NCBI GenBank assembly: GCA_026225945.1
Contig: JAMJFZ010002500.1
Location: 3,068,501-3,132,500 of the forward strand
Direction: 5' to 3'
Source of the DNA: Cricetomys ansorgei
Lineage: Eukaryota > Chordata > Mammalia > Rodentia > Nesomyidae
DNA: 64,000 nucleotides
The stretch's first letter is position 1, and every line of letters begins with the position of its first letter. The notes under the pieces were generated by a model, which was given only the letters and a program-made list of their open reading frames with translations, had not been told where the DNA came from and ran no database searches. The translations under genes were made by a program, and so were the position numbers. This document shows, piece by piece, positions 1 to 11,130 of this stretch.

Positions 1-39
1 AGAGTGTAGCCTACTGCTGCACACATCTCAGTTGCTAGA

Positions 40-200
40 CTGATTGTCTGGCATATATGAGACTCTAAGCTCAAACCCCAGCATCAGATAAAATGGCATG
101 GTACGGTGTGCCTGTAATCCTAGCACACAGCCTTGTCTATGTCATGAGTTCAGTGCCAGCCTAGGCTATGTGAGACTCTTGTCAAAAGTAAATAGGTAAA
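40..200 (+). mobile_element. B4 SINE (ID head fused to B1-like tail)
   Basis: The first half resembles an ID/tRNA-Ala-derived head, with a degenerate B box near 'caaaccccagcatc'. The second half carries the B1 landmarks 'tgcctgtaatcctagc' and 'gtgccagcctaggctatg', followed by a short A-rich end. An ID head joined to a 7SL-type tail is the signature of rodent B4. The copy is diverged and lacks a clean A-tail, so it is an old, inactive retroposon. Confidence 0.6.
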
Positions 201-576
201 TGAATTCAGATGAAAGAGGCCAGCTAGAAGACATTTTATACCATATGCTGCATGACTTTTATAAACTGTTGCATATCGTAATGTGTATTATTTTCATTAA
301 GTCAATGAATTTTGGAAAATGCTTAGTTTAATTTTTACCCAAGGAAATAACATTTTAAATAAAAAGTTACAATTATGATAAATTGGGATAGGTTATCACA
401 GAGCCATGATACTCATTTCACTAACCATGAATAATGAAAACAGCCAAGTATAATAAGTGTATAAATAATAGGCATGATTATATCATACTGTACATTTTTA
501 GTTATTATGTTTTAATTTTTTATTTAACTTATCATTAGTATCTTCCTCACTCCTTGTCTCCCCCCTTCCCCCCCTC

Positions 577-577
<1 letters not shown>
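201..577. other. AT-rich single-copy stretch
   Basis: This is AT-rich sequence with no gene, RNA or repeat that I recognise. Its last 35 bases are a C/T-rich lead-in to the TG minisatellite. Open frames that enter it from the right come from the minisatellite. Confidence 0.5.
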
Positions 578-616
<39 letters not shown>

Positions 617-1082
617 GGTGTGTGTGTGTGTGTGTGTGTGCATGTGTGTATGGGTATGGGTGTGTGTGTGTGTGTGTGTGTATGGGTGTGTGTGTGTGTG
701 TGTGTGTGCATGTGTGTATGGGTATGGGTGTGTGTGTGTGTGTGTGTGTGTATGGGTGTGTGTGTGTGTGCATGTGTGTATGGGTATGGGTGTGTGTGTG
801 TGTGTGTGTGTATGGGTGTGTGTGTGTGTGTGTGCATGTGTGTATGGGTATGGGTGTGTGTGTGTGTGTATGGGTGTGTGTGTGTGTGTGTGCATGTGTG
901 TATGGGTATGGGTGTGTGTGTGTGTGTATGGGTGTGTGTGTGTGTGTGCATGTGTGTATGGGTATGGGTGTGTGTGTGTGTGTGTGTGTGTGTATGGGTA
1001 TGTGTGTGTATGGGTGTGTGTATGGGTGTGTGTGTGTGTGTATGGGTGTGTATGGGTGTGTGTGTATGGGTATGTGTATGCC
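578..1082. repeat. Compound TG / TATGGG higher-order minisatellite
   Basis: About 500 bp consist almost only of TG dinucleotides broken by TATGGG units. The 20-base block 'catgtgtgtatgggtatggg' occurs six times, starting at 641, 709, 771, 835, 893 and 949. The spacings are 68, 62, 64, 58 and 56, always even, so the blocks are separated by TG runs that differ by whole dinucleotides. The tract abuts the 3' end of a minus-strand B3 SINE, whose CA-rich tail probably seeded it. Open frames of 130-230 codons here encode only Val-Cys or His-Thr repeats and are not genes. Confidence 0.95.
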
Positions 1083-1202
1083 ATAATGCATATGGAGTTC
1101 AGAGAGCAACTTTTCTGAGTCAATTATATCCTTTGAATTATGTCCTTCATCTGAAGATTGAATTCAGGTCTCCAGGCTTGTGTGGAAAATGCCTTTACCC
1201 AC
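1083..1202 (-). mobile_element. B3 SINE, 3' part, interrupted by an LTR
   Basis: Read on the plus strand, 'ggagttcagagagcaac', 'gattgaattcaggtctcc' and 'tgcctttacccactg' match the reverse complement of a B3 SINE. The expected continuation 'agccatct' is missing here and appears at 1607 after the ERVL LTR. The SINE is therefore older than the LTR. Confidence 0.65.
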
Positions 1203-1606
1203 TGTGCTGGCTAGTTTTATGTCAACTTGACACAAGCTAGAGCCATCTGAGAGGAGGGAGCCTCAACTGAAAAAGAATACCTCCATAAGATCAGACTGTA
1301 GGCAAGCCCTGGAGTGTAGGACATTTCCTCAGTTAGCGATCCACAGTAGTGGGCCCAGCACATTGCGGATAAGGCCACCTCTGCACTGGCGGTCCTGGGT
1401 TTTATCAAAAAGCAGACTGAGAAATCCATGAAGAATAAGTCAGTAAGAAGCAATCCTTTCTTGCCTCTACGACAGGTTCCTGCCCCAGTTAAGTACCTAT
1501 TCTGACTTCTTTCAGTGATGAATGGTGTAAAGCAAATAACTCCTTTTTCCCCAACTTGCTTTTGGTCATGGTGTTTCATCTTAGCAATGGGACCCTAAGT
1601 AGGACA
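1203..1606 (+). mobile_element. Solo ERVL LTR, MT2B-like
   Basis: The segment starts 'tgtgctggctagttttatg' and contains 'tgtcaacttgacacaagc' and 'caacttgcttttggtcatgg'. It ends 'ctaagtaggaca', so it has the TG...CA ends of an LTR. About 400 bp is the right size for a rodent ERVL solo LTR of the MT2B type. No internal retroviral region follows. It sits inside a B3 SINE. The flanking duplication has decayed ('cccactg' on the left, 'cacctg' on the right). The subfamily name is from memory. Confidence 0.65.
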
Positions 1607-1633
1607 CCTGCTAAACCATCTTTCAGGCCTGGC
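1607..1633 (-). mobile_element. B3 SINE, 5' remainder after LTR insertion
   Basis: The motif 'ctgctaaaccatctttcagg' is the reverse complement of the SINE 5' end (standard form 'ctgagccatctnnccgg'). It completes the B3 broken at 1202. Confidence 0.55.
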
Positions 1634-3070
1634 AATAGATTTCATGCTCTTGTCAGACTGTCCATTTTTATTTTGTTTGGAAAGGTGAATATTATCATTT
1701 GTACTCTCTTGCTTTTGGGATTCAATGAAGTTAGTTCAATTACAATCATAGGCTATTCATATCACACCTGCAAAATGTCTGCATAAAAAGGACATTGTTA
1801 TATTGTTTGGTAATCAAAAGACTCAAATTTGGACTTCAGTACAGTTGATAAACCAATAAAAATGGAGAGCTTGGGCTTCAACAATGAACAAAGAGGTACT
1901 GAACTGTGGCCTTACAATAGGCAAGTTTCACTCCAAGAATGCCATGTGTCTCTTTTCACACAGAGCTGTCTCTCTTCTTCTAAGCTTTCAGCATACTACA
2001 TACTTGAAAGTTTATCATATATATTGCCTTACATACAGTAAATAGTTACTAAGTAATATTTTTCTAATAAATTATTTGGAGAACTTCACAATAGAAAAAT
2101 AGTAACTATTTCCTGATAATTTCTCCAGCAATCAGAGGTTAACTAACTTAAAATGTTCAAGAAGTAACTCTGCTCAGTGTTGCTTTCTTTCCTGAAGGTA
2201 GGCTTGGTCTTTTACCTCAAACCTCATCTCTCATACTCATTAGCATACTCATTAGCATGTCAACTTCATTTCAAATCAAGTAACCTAGAGTATAGAAAGT
2301 CATAACTACTTCTATTCTCATCTCAAGATGACTCGCCAGAGCCTGTCAAATGCGTGTGGCACAATAATTTGATCTTCACACCGAAACCCCCCCACTTGAT
2401 TTTAAAAATCACTTCCTCAGGATGTGATTAATCAATTATTTAGAACTTCTTAAAGATGTCAGATGTGGGTCCAAACTCCAGTCACACGAGGAGAGTACTT
2501 TTCAGTCACTTGTCCAGTGGTTGAGCCAGGAAGATAGTAAATATTTATAAGCTTATCCTAGGGCCCTGACTAACAGGGCCTGGACGGCCTCTGAGAGAAA
2601 ATAAACAAGGGTCTCCCACAGCATAAGCCTGGCCAGCTTTGTGGCCAGCTTCTCTTTCTGCTCTTCACAGGGATTAGAGCCCGCTCGTCTCCAGCCACAT
2701 TTTGATGGACCTGCTGTTAAGTTATAACAAGTATTTTAGAAGAGACAAGAATGTTTTCTCTTGACCGCGTGTTTGGATTGGAGGAGCCCTATGTTCATGC
2801 TGGCTTTTGCCTCTTAATTTGCTTATCCCATCTCAATAGGCAGCCACAGTGTTTGCTTTTGATCATTAAGCATTTGAACATCATGCAAAGCATTACAACA
2901 GAAAAGTATTTAAACAGTAGAGGATGTAAACCTGTCCAAGAGTTGCATCCAAAACCAAACATATAACTTTCAGAAGACAGGACATTGACGGATGATGGCC
3001 CTTAGGTTACTCAGAACTCACACAGTTTGGTTTCCAGTTTAAAGACTTCCTCGAATATATTGATGTCTTA
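1634..3070. other. Single-copy stretch
   Basis: I recognise no gene or transposon here. A perfect 12-bp unit 'catactcattag' occurs twice in tandem at 2232-2255. The short open frames at 1829-2041 and 2751-2966 have no features that suggest coding. Confidence 0.5.
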
Positions 3071-3075
3071 TCTCA

Positions 3076-3310
3076 GGTCTAAAGAGATGGCTTAGTGTAT
3101 AAAACGCTGCTAGTTCAAATATGGAGATTTGAATTTAGTGCCCTAGCATCCTGTAAAAAGCCACACACAGGCACACATGACTGTATTGGGATTTGGAGCC
3201 AGTGGGATCAAAGGTAATTTCTGGGCTTGCCAGTCTATTGGAATCAGCGAGCTTCCTCCTTCTACAAATTAGGAAGCAGAGAGTCAAGGAAGTCAGTAAG
3301 GAGACAAACC
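3076..3310 (+). mobile_element. B3-class SINE, diverged
   Basis: The start 'taaagagatggcttagtg' matches the B2/B3 head. It is followed by 'gtaaaaagccacacacagg', and 'gggcttgccagtctattgg' with 'aatcagcgagctt' matches the distal part of the longer B3-class consensus. It is old and many positions have changed. Confidence 0.5.
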
Positions 3311-3404
3311 TTCCCCATAGATAGGGGGCATGTTTTTCCAAGAGGAGATTCCAGCTTCTAAAAAATAGTCTTTTGTCTTGTATAAACTGTAGTCTTATGG
3401 AGCC

Positions 3405-3578
3405 CATGGTGGTCTTGAACTTGTTATGTAGCCAAGGACGACCTTAATCTTCTGGTTATCCTGCTTCTACCTCCCAAGTGCTGCAGATACAAGTGCTGTC
3501 CAGGGCTGCTAATCAAGCCCGTGGCTTTGTGTACACTGGGGAAGCACTCTACTAGCTGAGCAACATCACTGGCTCCAT
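3405..3578 (-). mobile_element. B4 SINE
   Basis: On the plus strand a reversed B1-like part ('ggtcttgaacttgttatg', 'ctacctcccaagtgctgc') is followed by a reversed ID head ('gaagcactctactagctgag', 'caacatcactggctcc'). That order is a B4 element on the minus strand. Confidence 0.7.
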
Positions 3579-3769
3579 TGTTAACTTCCTTTTAATCCCT
3601 TTGGGAATCTGTTGAAAATCCTGGAACCTTTTCAGAGAAAATCTCACACACACTTAAAAATTTACAAACTAATTTAAAAGAACCTACAATTCCTGAAACT
3701 TTAACTCCAGATTCGTTTATGTGTCAACTCACAAATGTTTATCAGAACAGTGGACATTTTATATGTTGT

Positions 3770-4762
3770 ATTTTTTATTATAATTTTCCTGTATTCTTTA
3801 GAATTTCATACTTGTATACCATGAAAGATGATCATATACACTCCACATTTCCCTCTTCCAAATCCTCCCATTTCTTCCCAACGTGTCCCCCTCTAAACTT
3901 AATAGCATTTTTTGTTATTTTTCTCTTTGATATTACAATAAGTCCACTTAGTGTTGTCTATATGTGCACAGGTATGGGACTACCCACTGGAAAATTCCCC
4001 CGAAAAATAATTCTCTCTCCCCAAGTAGCTATAACCTGCCAGTAGCTCTTCACCAAAGGATAAGGGTGGTAGAGAACCTCCCCGTCTCTATCAGAATTTT
4101 GACTGGCTTCATAGCCATGTAATGGCAGAAGACAGTATTTCCCATTTAGAGCTGAGCACTCAGTCTCTTATTCATAGATCTTTAAAACTTACGTGTCTCA
4201 GCACTGACTGTTGCCCATTGCAAAGAAAAGCTTCTGTGGCCAAGGCTGAGAGCAGCGAAGGTATATGGGTATAAACATAAATATTTAGAAAGCAATTTGG
4301 CAGAGTGACCATTTAGGAAATTCACAATAACAATAGGTTCTACCCTAGGGGCTGTGACCTCTACAGCCCTGGGCTTTTGACCAGGATTATAGTACCAAGC
4401 ATGAATTTCCAAGAGGTTGCAAGCCTCAAATTCAATTATGAAGCCATTAGGTACCATATAATAGCCATGTCATTTTTGCACTGTGAGCACCTCTTTCCTG
4501 GCAGGTCAGGACTGTGGCATTCAGGGTCCAGCACTGAGTAAGACCATGTTACCTTTATTCCTCTAGCAGCCTTTATAGTACCTTCATGGCACTATGAAAA
4601 CTAGCCAGCAAGGAGTCGAGTTGAGATTGACTGGTTGGCTGAGATTGATTTCTCCATGCCCTGGAGCCAAAGTATGTGCTGACTTCAGTAACAGGGTCTT
4701 ACCATGTAGTTACAGTGTGTAACCAATGATGATAATGCATTTGGTTTTGGAGACCTCTAGGG
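3770..4762 (-). mobile_element. L1 (Lx-like) 3' end, outer segment
   Basis: The plus-strand order 'tttagaatttcatacttg', then 'ttagagctgagcactcagtc', 'tatgggtataaacataaa' and 'actatgaaaactagccag' is the reversed 3' untranslated region of an old rodent L1. The left end is the L1 3' terminus. No intact ORF1 or ORF2 remains. The same region is shared with the copy at 21.5-22.7 kb. A URR1 element interrupts it and L1-like sequence appears to resume after 4993. Confidence 0.6.
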
Positions 4763-4985
4763 CAATGATTCTCAACCTGTGGGTCACAACTCCTTTAGGG
4801 GTCAAAGGACCCTCTTCCAAAGGTCAACTAAGACCATATGCATATCAGATATCTATACTATGATTTATAACAGTAGCAAAATTACAGTTATGGAGTAGCA
4901 ACAAAAATAGTTTTATGGTTGGTGTCACTATAACATGAGGAACTATATTAAAGGGTCATAGCATTAGGAAGGTTGAGAACCACTG
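4763..4985. mobile_element. URR1-type non-autonomous hAT DNA transposon
   Basis: The 223-bp element has terminal inverted repeats: 'caatgattctcaacct' on the left and 'aggttgagaaccactg' on the right. Inside are the family landmarks 'acagtagcaaaattacag' and 'ttttatggttggtgtcac'. It is flanked by a perfect 8-bp target-site duplication 'ctctaggg' at 4755-4762 and 4986-4993, the hallmark of hAT insertion. It encodes no transposase and is a fossil. The family assignment is by recalled consensus, but the ends and duplication are directly visible. Confidence 0.9.
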
Positions 4986-4993
4986 CTCTAGGG

Positions 4994-5060
4994 CCTCCTT
5001 GATCAACAATGCATAGGGAGTTACCCCTTGGCTTGAGCTGCAATTTGAAGAGTAGACAGG
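4994..5060 (-). mobile_element. L1 (Lx-like) 3' end, inner continuation
   Basis: The sequence from 'cctccttgatcaacaatgc' to 'gttaccccttggc' resembles the next part of the same L1 3' region after removal of the URR1 insert. The boundary on the right is uncertain. Confidence 0.4.
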
Positions 5061-5099
5061 AATTGACTGAGGGAGAGACAGCTGACTTCAGCCATATCT

Positions 5100-5180
5100 G
5101 CAGAAGGCAGCGGAGACAGGAGAATAGCTTGAACCTGCGAGTCCAAGGTCAGCATGAGACACAGCGAGACTCTGACTCTT
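5100..5180 (+). mobile_element. Proto-B1-like SINE fragment
   Basis: The motifs 'ggagacaggagaatagc', 'gagtccaaggtcagcatg' and 'gcgagactctgactct' followed by an A-rich end match the right part of an old 7SL-derived monomer. The left half is not recognisable. Confidence 0.45.
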
Positions 5181-5336
5181 AAAAAAGAAAAAAAAAAGGA
5201 AAGAAGGAGGGAGTGAGGAGAAATGGAGGGAAAGAGCAGGAAGAAATAGAAGGAGGGGCGGAGAAAGGGGAGAGAAGGGAGACTGGAAGCTTGAAGGCAG
5301 GGAGAAGAAAGGAGTGGAGGGAGGGATGGAGGGGCT
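5181..5336. repeat. Purine-rich (GA/GGGA) tract
   Basis: About 155 bp are almost pure A and G on the plus strand, probably expanded from the A-tail of the preceding SINE fragment. Confidence 0.8.
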
Positions 5337-5636
5337 TTCTGCCTGTTTAACTGAAGATCATTTCCTGCTCTTTCTGCCTAAAAACAGGAGCCAGGGACTT
5401 TACCCTGTATTTGACATTTGACTTTCATTGTCTTTTGTGATGAGAATATTAGCCATTCGTTTCTTGTATCTCTTTTGTAATAAATGATTAAAAGACCAGC
5501 TTTCAAATGTTCTTTGTTACTCTATAATAAAAAACATTTAACAAATTGATTATTTATTAAATGTACTTCATTGTCTTGCACAGACCAGCAGACACGAGCC
5601 CCTCAAAGTGGTAGAGTCCTGTGTCCTGATGTTTGA
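5337..5636. other. Single-copy stretch
   Basis: I see no gene or recognised repeat. A loose AATAAA-like motif occurs near 5480 but no transcript context supports it. Confidence 0.4.
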
Positions 5637-5677
5637 AGTTTTTTTTGGTTTTTTTTTGGTTTTTTTTTTTTTTTTTC
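5637..5677. repeat. T-rich tract with GG interruptions
   Basis: This is a run of T broken twice by GG. It could be a reversed retroposon A-tail, but no retroposon body follows. Confidence 0.7.
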
Positions 5678-5679
5678 AT

Positions 5680-7670
5680 TTAAATCCAGGGCTTTAAGAT
5701 TCCTGGGGGCCTTCTCTGCCTCTGAAAACCCTGAAACTCCATGCTTTGGCAAAAGTATCAGATTCCTTTGAGAAATATTAAGGCCTATTGTGAGCAGTAA
5801 TCTTTCTTGGAGATTCCATGGTCTGCATACTTGGATTATGAATGGGATATTGTGGTGTTGAGGTCTTTCCAATTCAAAAGAATCACTGGAGTTCAAGTCC
5901 AATGTTAACGCACTTTGTCCCTGTAAACTTCGTACTTGAAGTGGCTTATAGGCAGCTCACTGTATTCTTTAGACAACTGGATGTTTCAAGGTTAGTCAAG
6001 CAATTCTCAAGCATGACAAAAGTGAGAAGAATATGCCAAAAGAATTGGACTTTTCTATATTTATAGACTAGGTCTAGATTTGGTCAAAGTAATCTATATG
6101 CATGTGTAATTTAAAGTTTCTCAATCTCTTATGACAATAACTCTGCTTAATTGATTTAAAAGTTAGAAACACTCAATATTATCTTGCTATCATTTTACTC
6201 AACACATTTATTTTCCAGTGGTTGTTTAGAGTGGATTCTTATACATTGAGTCCATCTCTTTCCCCTTATTAAGAAAAACCATCCGTTAAAAATATCTGTG
6301 TTCATGTTTGTCTCTCTACAAGATATGATGCTCCAAAATAACCAGTTCTTTCTAGTATTTGGTGAGAGGCATGGGTAGCACACCATTGGCCCGACACGCC
6401 CACTTTCAAGGTGATGGTATTTTCTCTAGAAGTCAGCCCAGCTACATGCAGGAGGGAGGGAAGGCAGCTAGAGTCTCAATAGAGAGCAGTCTCTATCAGT
6501 TAGGATTTTAATCCTTCCAAAATAATGATGCATGGCACCCCTGGTTTCTTAGAAATCACAGTAATTTATTGTCAAGGACATACTGATGAGCTGGGTGCTC
6601 TGCTCGTTGCACCGGAGTCCATTCACGAATCTCCATGTGGCTTGGGTATCTGCACTCACTGAGGTGAGGTTGAGAAGTTCTCCTTTAAGCTGTGAGTCTG
6701 TGAATGGGCCTGGAAGTTACTGTGCAGCTTGTCTACTAGTCTGGGTCTTCTGATGCCATCACAAAAGCCTGAGAGGGCACATTGAGTTATACCAGGGCTC
6801 CTACAGTTCCTGCTTACACGGTCTCTACTGATGTCCCCAAGGGGGGAAGAGTCACAAGGCCACATAAATGGGACACAATGACTTCCTTCCAACAGTATTT
6901 AGGAGACTGAGGGAGGTGTTTGAAGAATTGAATATATCACACTTTCCTAAGTTTAAATCCTGGTTGAAGAAATCCCTACCTCTCTCCATTGTGACCAGAT
7001 GCAGTTTGATTGCATACTTGGCCTCACTTTAAAAGCTGGGTAAAGCGGGGAACTGCTTGATGACACTGGGAAACAACAAAGAGAACTAGGAATGGGTGAG
7101 ACCAAAACCCCAGAAACAGAGAAACATCAAGCTGAGTGCCACAGGTACCTTTGTTTTCTTATTAGACCTGCTTCAGGGCAGGTACGTGAAGGCTCCTAGA
7201 AGTCTTCCTGTGGGAGAGACAGAGACCAGAGACCAGCTCTTCCAACACACCTACTTCTTATGAATTATATCCCACGTAGAAGGCAATAGAACCTCAGAAA
7301 TTTGAGCCTGAAATTCTATATACAAGTTTTCTTGACAGTTTTGTTAACATGCACCTGGGTGGGTCAATAGATTCCTGGGGGTGGGGGCTGAAGAGCTGAG
7401 GGGAACCAGGCCACCTGGAAGTGCTGGCAAGATCTGAGGACAAGTTCAGAGTGTGCCAAAGCAGAAGACCTGCTTAAATACTTAAAGTCTTCCTCTGAAT
7501 CGCCTGGTAGACAGCTAGAAAATCCACGGAGAATCAAAAATTAGGCAGTCTGTTTCTAAATAGTCCAGGAGATTAGGATGACATCCAGATAGGAATTAGA
7601 ATATCAGTAAAGGAGGAACTGTTTCATGACTGGGACTGTGGTTAGTGAGGGCAGTGCTTGCCTACCATTG
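5680..7670. other. Single-copy stretch
   Basis: Nearly 2 kb have no recognised transposon, RNA gene or convincing coding frame. The open frames inside are short and lack splice or start context. Confidence 0.5.
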
Positions 7671-7671
7671 T

Positions 7672-7780
7672 CACGGCACTTGAAAGAAAAGAGAAACTAG
7701 GAAGAAAAAAAAAAGAAGAAGAAGAGAGCAAGAAAATAGGGAGAAAAGAAAGGAAAAATGCTAAAAAGAAACAATCTATT
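7672..7780. repeat. A/G-rich tract
   Basis: This is irregular A-rich purine sequence with a few GAA repeats. The minus-strand open frame over it is poly-Leu/Phe/Ser and is an artefact of composition. Confidence 0.7.
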
Positions 7781-7784
7781 ATCC

Positions 7785-8625
7785 ACAGATAAGTGAAGGA
7801 CCGACAGCAAATTAAACCAAGAGAAGAATTTTCTAGTGCGATAATAAAACTAACAGCAGACAGCAGCGAAACAAATGCAACCTGCAGAAAACCAAGAAAG
7901 CTAAAACTTGATTTTAGAAATTCCAATAAAATGTATAACTGTGTGATTAAATTTCTAAGGAAAAAAATTGTATCATGCTTGTGTAAGTCCCGTGCATACG
8001 TACACAAACTTTTAGCACATAAAACGGTCGGACTTGGGGATTTCAGCCCGTGTCAGTTGGCTTTGCTGCACTGGGCCTGTGAGGCGGTACAGATGCAGAC
8101 AAACCCAGGTGATGGCAAAGACTGCCATGTGGACAGAGATCCATGGCGAGTGCCAGTGACAGCTGGCAATCTGGAGTCCTCCTACACGAGCTGTTCACGG
8201 AATTAGAGGGATTGTGTTTTACACCAAGCATACTACCATCCTTTGGAATCAAGGGAATCATCGGTGGGTGCCTGCATTTTTCACACACCTTTATGGTTAA
8301 AAAAAGTCCCACTTTTACATAGTTTTGACAAGCCACTGAAGGGCAGAGTTTCCCGAATGCAGACCACGTGTGCACTCTGTAAAGAAAGCAGAAGCCGAAC
8401 TCCTTTCTGCCACACCAAGGACAGCCAGTGAAAGAGAGAAACAAATCGGGATGGTCTGCGTGCTGGTGATAGTGAACGCACTTGGAGTTCAAACGAGACA
8501 CCTTGCTCTCAGGCCATATAATACATTCATTTTCACCGCTTCAAATTTAATGTCGTCTTCAGCTGGCACAGAGAGAAAAGACTCAGCAATACCTCAGTTG
8601 GCAGTCAGTACAAGCATGTAGCTCA
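7785..8625. other. Single-copy stretch with overlapping open frames on both strands
   Basis: Open frames lie at 7793-8206 (plus, 137 codons), 8043-8501 (minus, 152 codons) and 8370-8621 (plus, 83 codons). None resembles a protein family I know, and the opposing frames cannot all be real. No recognised repeat explains the segment. It may be a conserved non-coding element or simply stop-poor sequence. Confidence 0.4.
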
Positions 8626-10910
8626 GCCACCTTCCTTTCACTTTCCTGCCAAACCACACAGAGTTTATATGTTCTTTGCAAGCCATATAGGACATCTGCT
8701 ATCCAGATCTACCATACTAATGCTAATTAGCCTTTGGCTCCTGTTTTCACTCTGAATATCAAGGACTTAGACATGAGGTTTTTGGTCTTGGTCTTCACAT
8801 GTCCTCTGTACTCCCAGAACAGTGCTCTCACTTCGTTTTCTGTTCTATTAGCTATTCTGAGTCTATGCGTGAATCTGTAAATGATAAACACTTAGACCTG
8901 GGCACTTTTATCCTGTCGTGCAATGTCACCAGGAGCAGGACAGAGGATAGTTGGACCATGTGGAAGCCGTTTTACCTGACCTTGTTTATTTGGCGGCTTA
9001 AAAGAATTGAGACAATCAGTCTGCTCGTGAAGAGTTGAATACACAGATCACTTTAAGGGACTCCTCTCCACTCATCACTGAGGACTCCAACACATCAAGA
9101 GGAGTTCTATTAACAAAAGAAATGAGGGTTCAAGCAATTTCTATTTCTCAGGTTCTGTTAGCTGATGCCAGAACTCCCTTATTGATTCTTATTGGTCTGA
9201 GGCCAGGTCCCACTGATGTCTGGTGATGGGTTTTGATTAATCTCTACATTCTGTTTTTCAGTATGAGTGGGTCCCAGCAGAACAATGGAACAACAGATAC
9301 ACTGGGTACTATCTGGGTTACAAACCAAGTGGTTCTGCAGATTCTTGATGCTTTGCCATGAAATTTTCATTTAGCAAAATCTGGATCCAGACTCTAGGTG
9401 CAGCCTGTGTTTTATATTTGCCAAAGAAAGTTCTGGTATCTTAGCCTCTTGTTCCTGGATTTCCCATCTGGGATGCAAATCCCATGCTTTTCTGCTTTGG
9501 TTGTAAGTCACATTGGTCTTTCAACTCAGATTTCCATCTTAGCACTGGAACGCGTTGGCTTTGGAAGTGCTCTTAAACATGTTTTCTTCTTCTTGTACCT
9601 CTGGAACAGGACCAGACTGATAGGCCATTCCTAGTGCAAAATATGATTGAGAAATAGTTGTTTTAGAGGTTGGGAGATACTGTTTCATGCCATGCCAGGT
9701 AACTGTCTTACATAAAATTCATAATGGTGGCACACTCATGTAATACTTTTCAGAGATCTTACTGGTTTGAAAAAAGCATGCTACTGGTTAGGAAAGCAGA
9801 ATAAAAATGTCAATGTGCTTAATTGCCAGTTTGCAGTGAAAGAAGTTTAGAATTGACTGCTTCTTAGTATGTCACGATCTTCACTTAGCCACTTTACTTA
9901 CCCTTAGTTTTCTTGGAGCCAGGCCGGGAGGCATCCATCCACCACCAAGTTTTCCTTAGGACACGGCTGACCTTCCCTCACTAACAGCCTTGCCTTTCTT
10001 TACCTTTCCAGTAATTTGTAACACTGATTTCAAGGTGAAAAATAAAGCAAAGCAAGGATTCAGAAAACATTTGATGTAGGAGTTACTAGTGTGTTCGACG
10101 TATCAGTGACATTCCACAAACCAAGCACAGAACTATGCACAGATGCATACACACCCATTGATGCTTCTGGAGGAAGAAAGTCTGCTTTCTGTGGATTCTC
10201 GAGGCAGGGCCATGCTCCAACAAGGGAAAGAAACCCTTGAGTTGCAGTTACATTTTCTTCAAATATGTGCAGCTTCTGGGATATAATAAATACATATGTG
10301 TGTATATGATATAAACTATGCATTTAAATATATATGCATGCATTTATTGCACTTTTAGGCCTCTGCTGCTTGCCTACCATCATTTATTTCTACTCCCTAA
10401 ATCTTTTAAAGTAAGGAGATTGTGTTGTTCTATGTTTTGTGCCTTTTATTTTATTCTTGTTTGTGTCTGGGTGAGTTTGAGAAAAGTAGAACTCTGTGTC
10501 CGGTTTTCTCATCTCCTTCCTCTGCGACTGGCAGGACAGTGTCAGTCGTCCCAAGTGGTATGTGATTCTTCGTTTTACTCAGTTCTTATCTATTTCTGGG
10601 AAGCTCTAAAAAATATTCCATTTTTCCTTCACTCTAAAATGTACACACTAGCTTAGCTCAGAGGAATTTGTACAAACCATGTGTCCTTTGGGGGTTTTCA
10701 AGCTGGTACACTCTGGAAAGCCCTCCATGCTCTGCTTTGTATCACCCCATTCTCATATACAATAATAAATTCAGGCTTATTTTAAAGGGTATCTGCTTCT
10801 GCAACTCCCTTCAACTAGAGAAGCAAAATATCCTTTAATGGGAAGAGAACATTAAGCATATAGTGAATTTACTCTCCAGCCCCAGGGAACTTTTAGGATG
10901 TCTGTGATTC
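8626..10910. other. Single-copy stretch
   Basis: No gene, RNA or repeat is recognised here. A short AT-rich patch with TG and TA steps lies at 10290-10345. Confidence 0.5.
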
Positions 10911-10911
10911 A

Positions 10912-11130
10912 GGATGGGGAGATGACTCAGTTGGCAGAGTGCTTGCCGTGTAAGCATGAAGACTTAAGAGTCCAGATCCCCAGCACCCACATAAAGGGTC
11001 TGGCACGGTGACATTCATCAGTGACAACCCATCAGTAAGGGTGGACCCTGGGGTGTGTGCAAGGAGTAAAGCCTGTGGCCTTGCTGCCTAGCTGTCTAGT
11101 TAAGTCAGTGAGCTGCCAAAGGAAGAGAAA
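10912..11130 (+). mobile_element. B3-class SINE
   Basis: The head 'ggggagatgactcagttgg' and 'agagtgcttgccgtgtaag' is followed by 'gagtccagatccccagcacc', a clear B-box region. Distal matches are 'cttgctgcctagctgtctag' and 'gtcagtgagctgcc'. An insertion of unrelated sequence lies around 11000-11080. The body is B3-like and diverged. Confidence 0.6.

Noticed and set aside
498..1240. Several open frames of 130-230 codons on both strands
   Set aside because: They translate the TG/TATGGG array into Val-Cys or His-Thr repeats and reflect the repeat, not coding.
1217..1579. 120-codon minus-strand frame
   Set aside because: It lies inside the ERVL LTR, which has no coding function, and is antisense to it.
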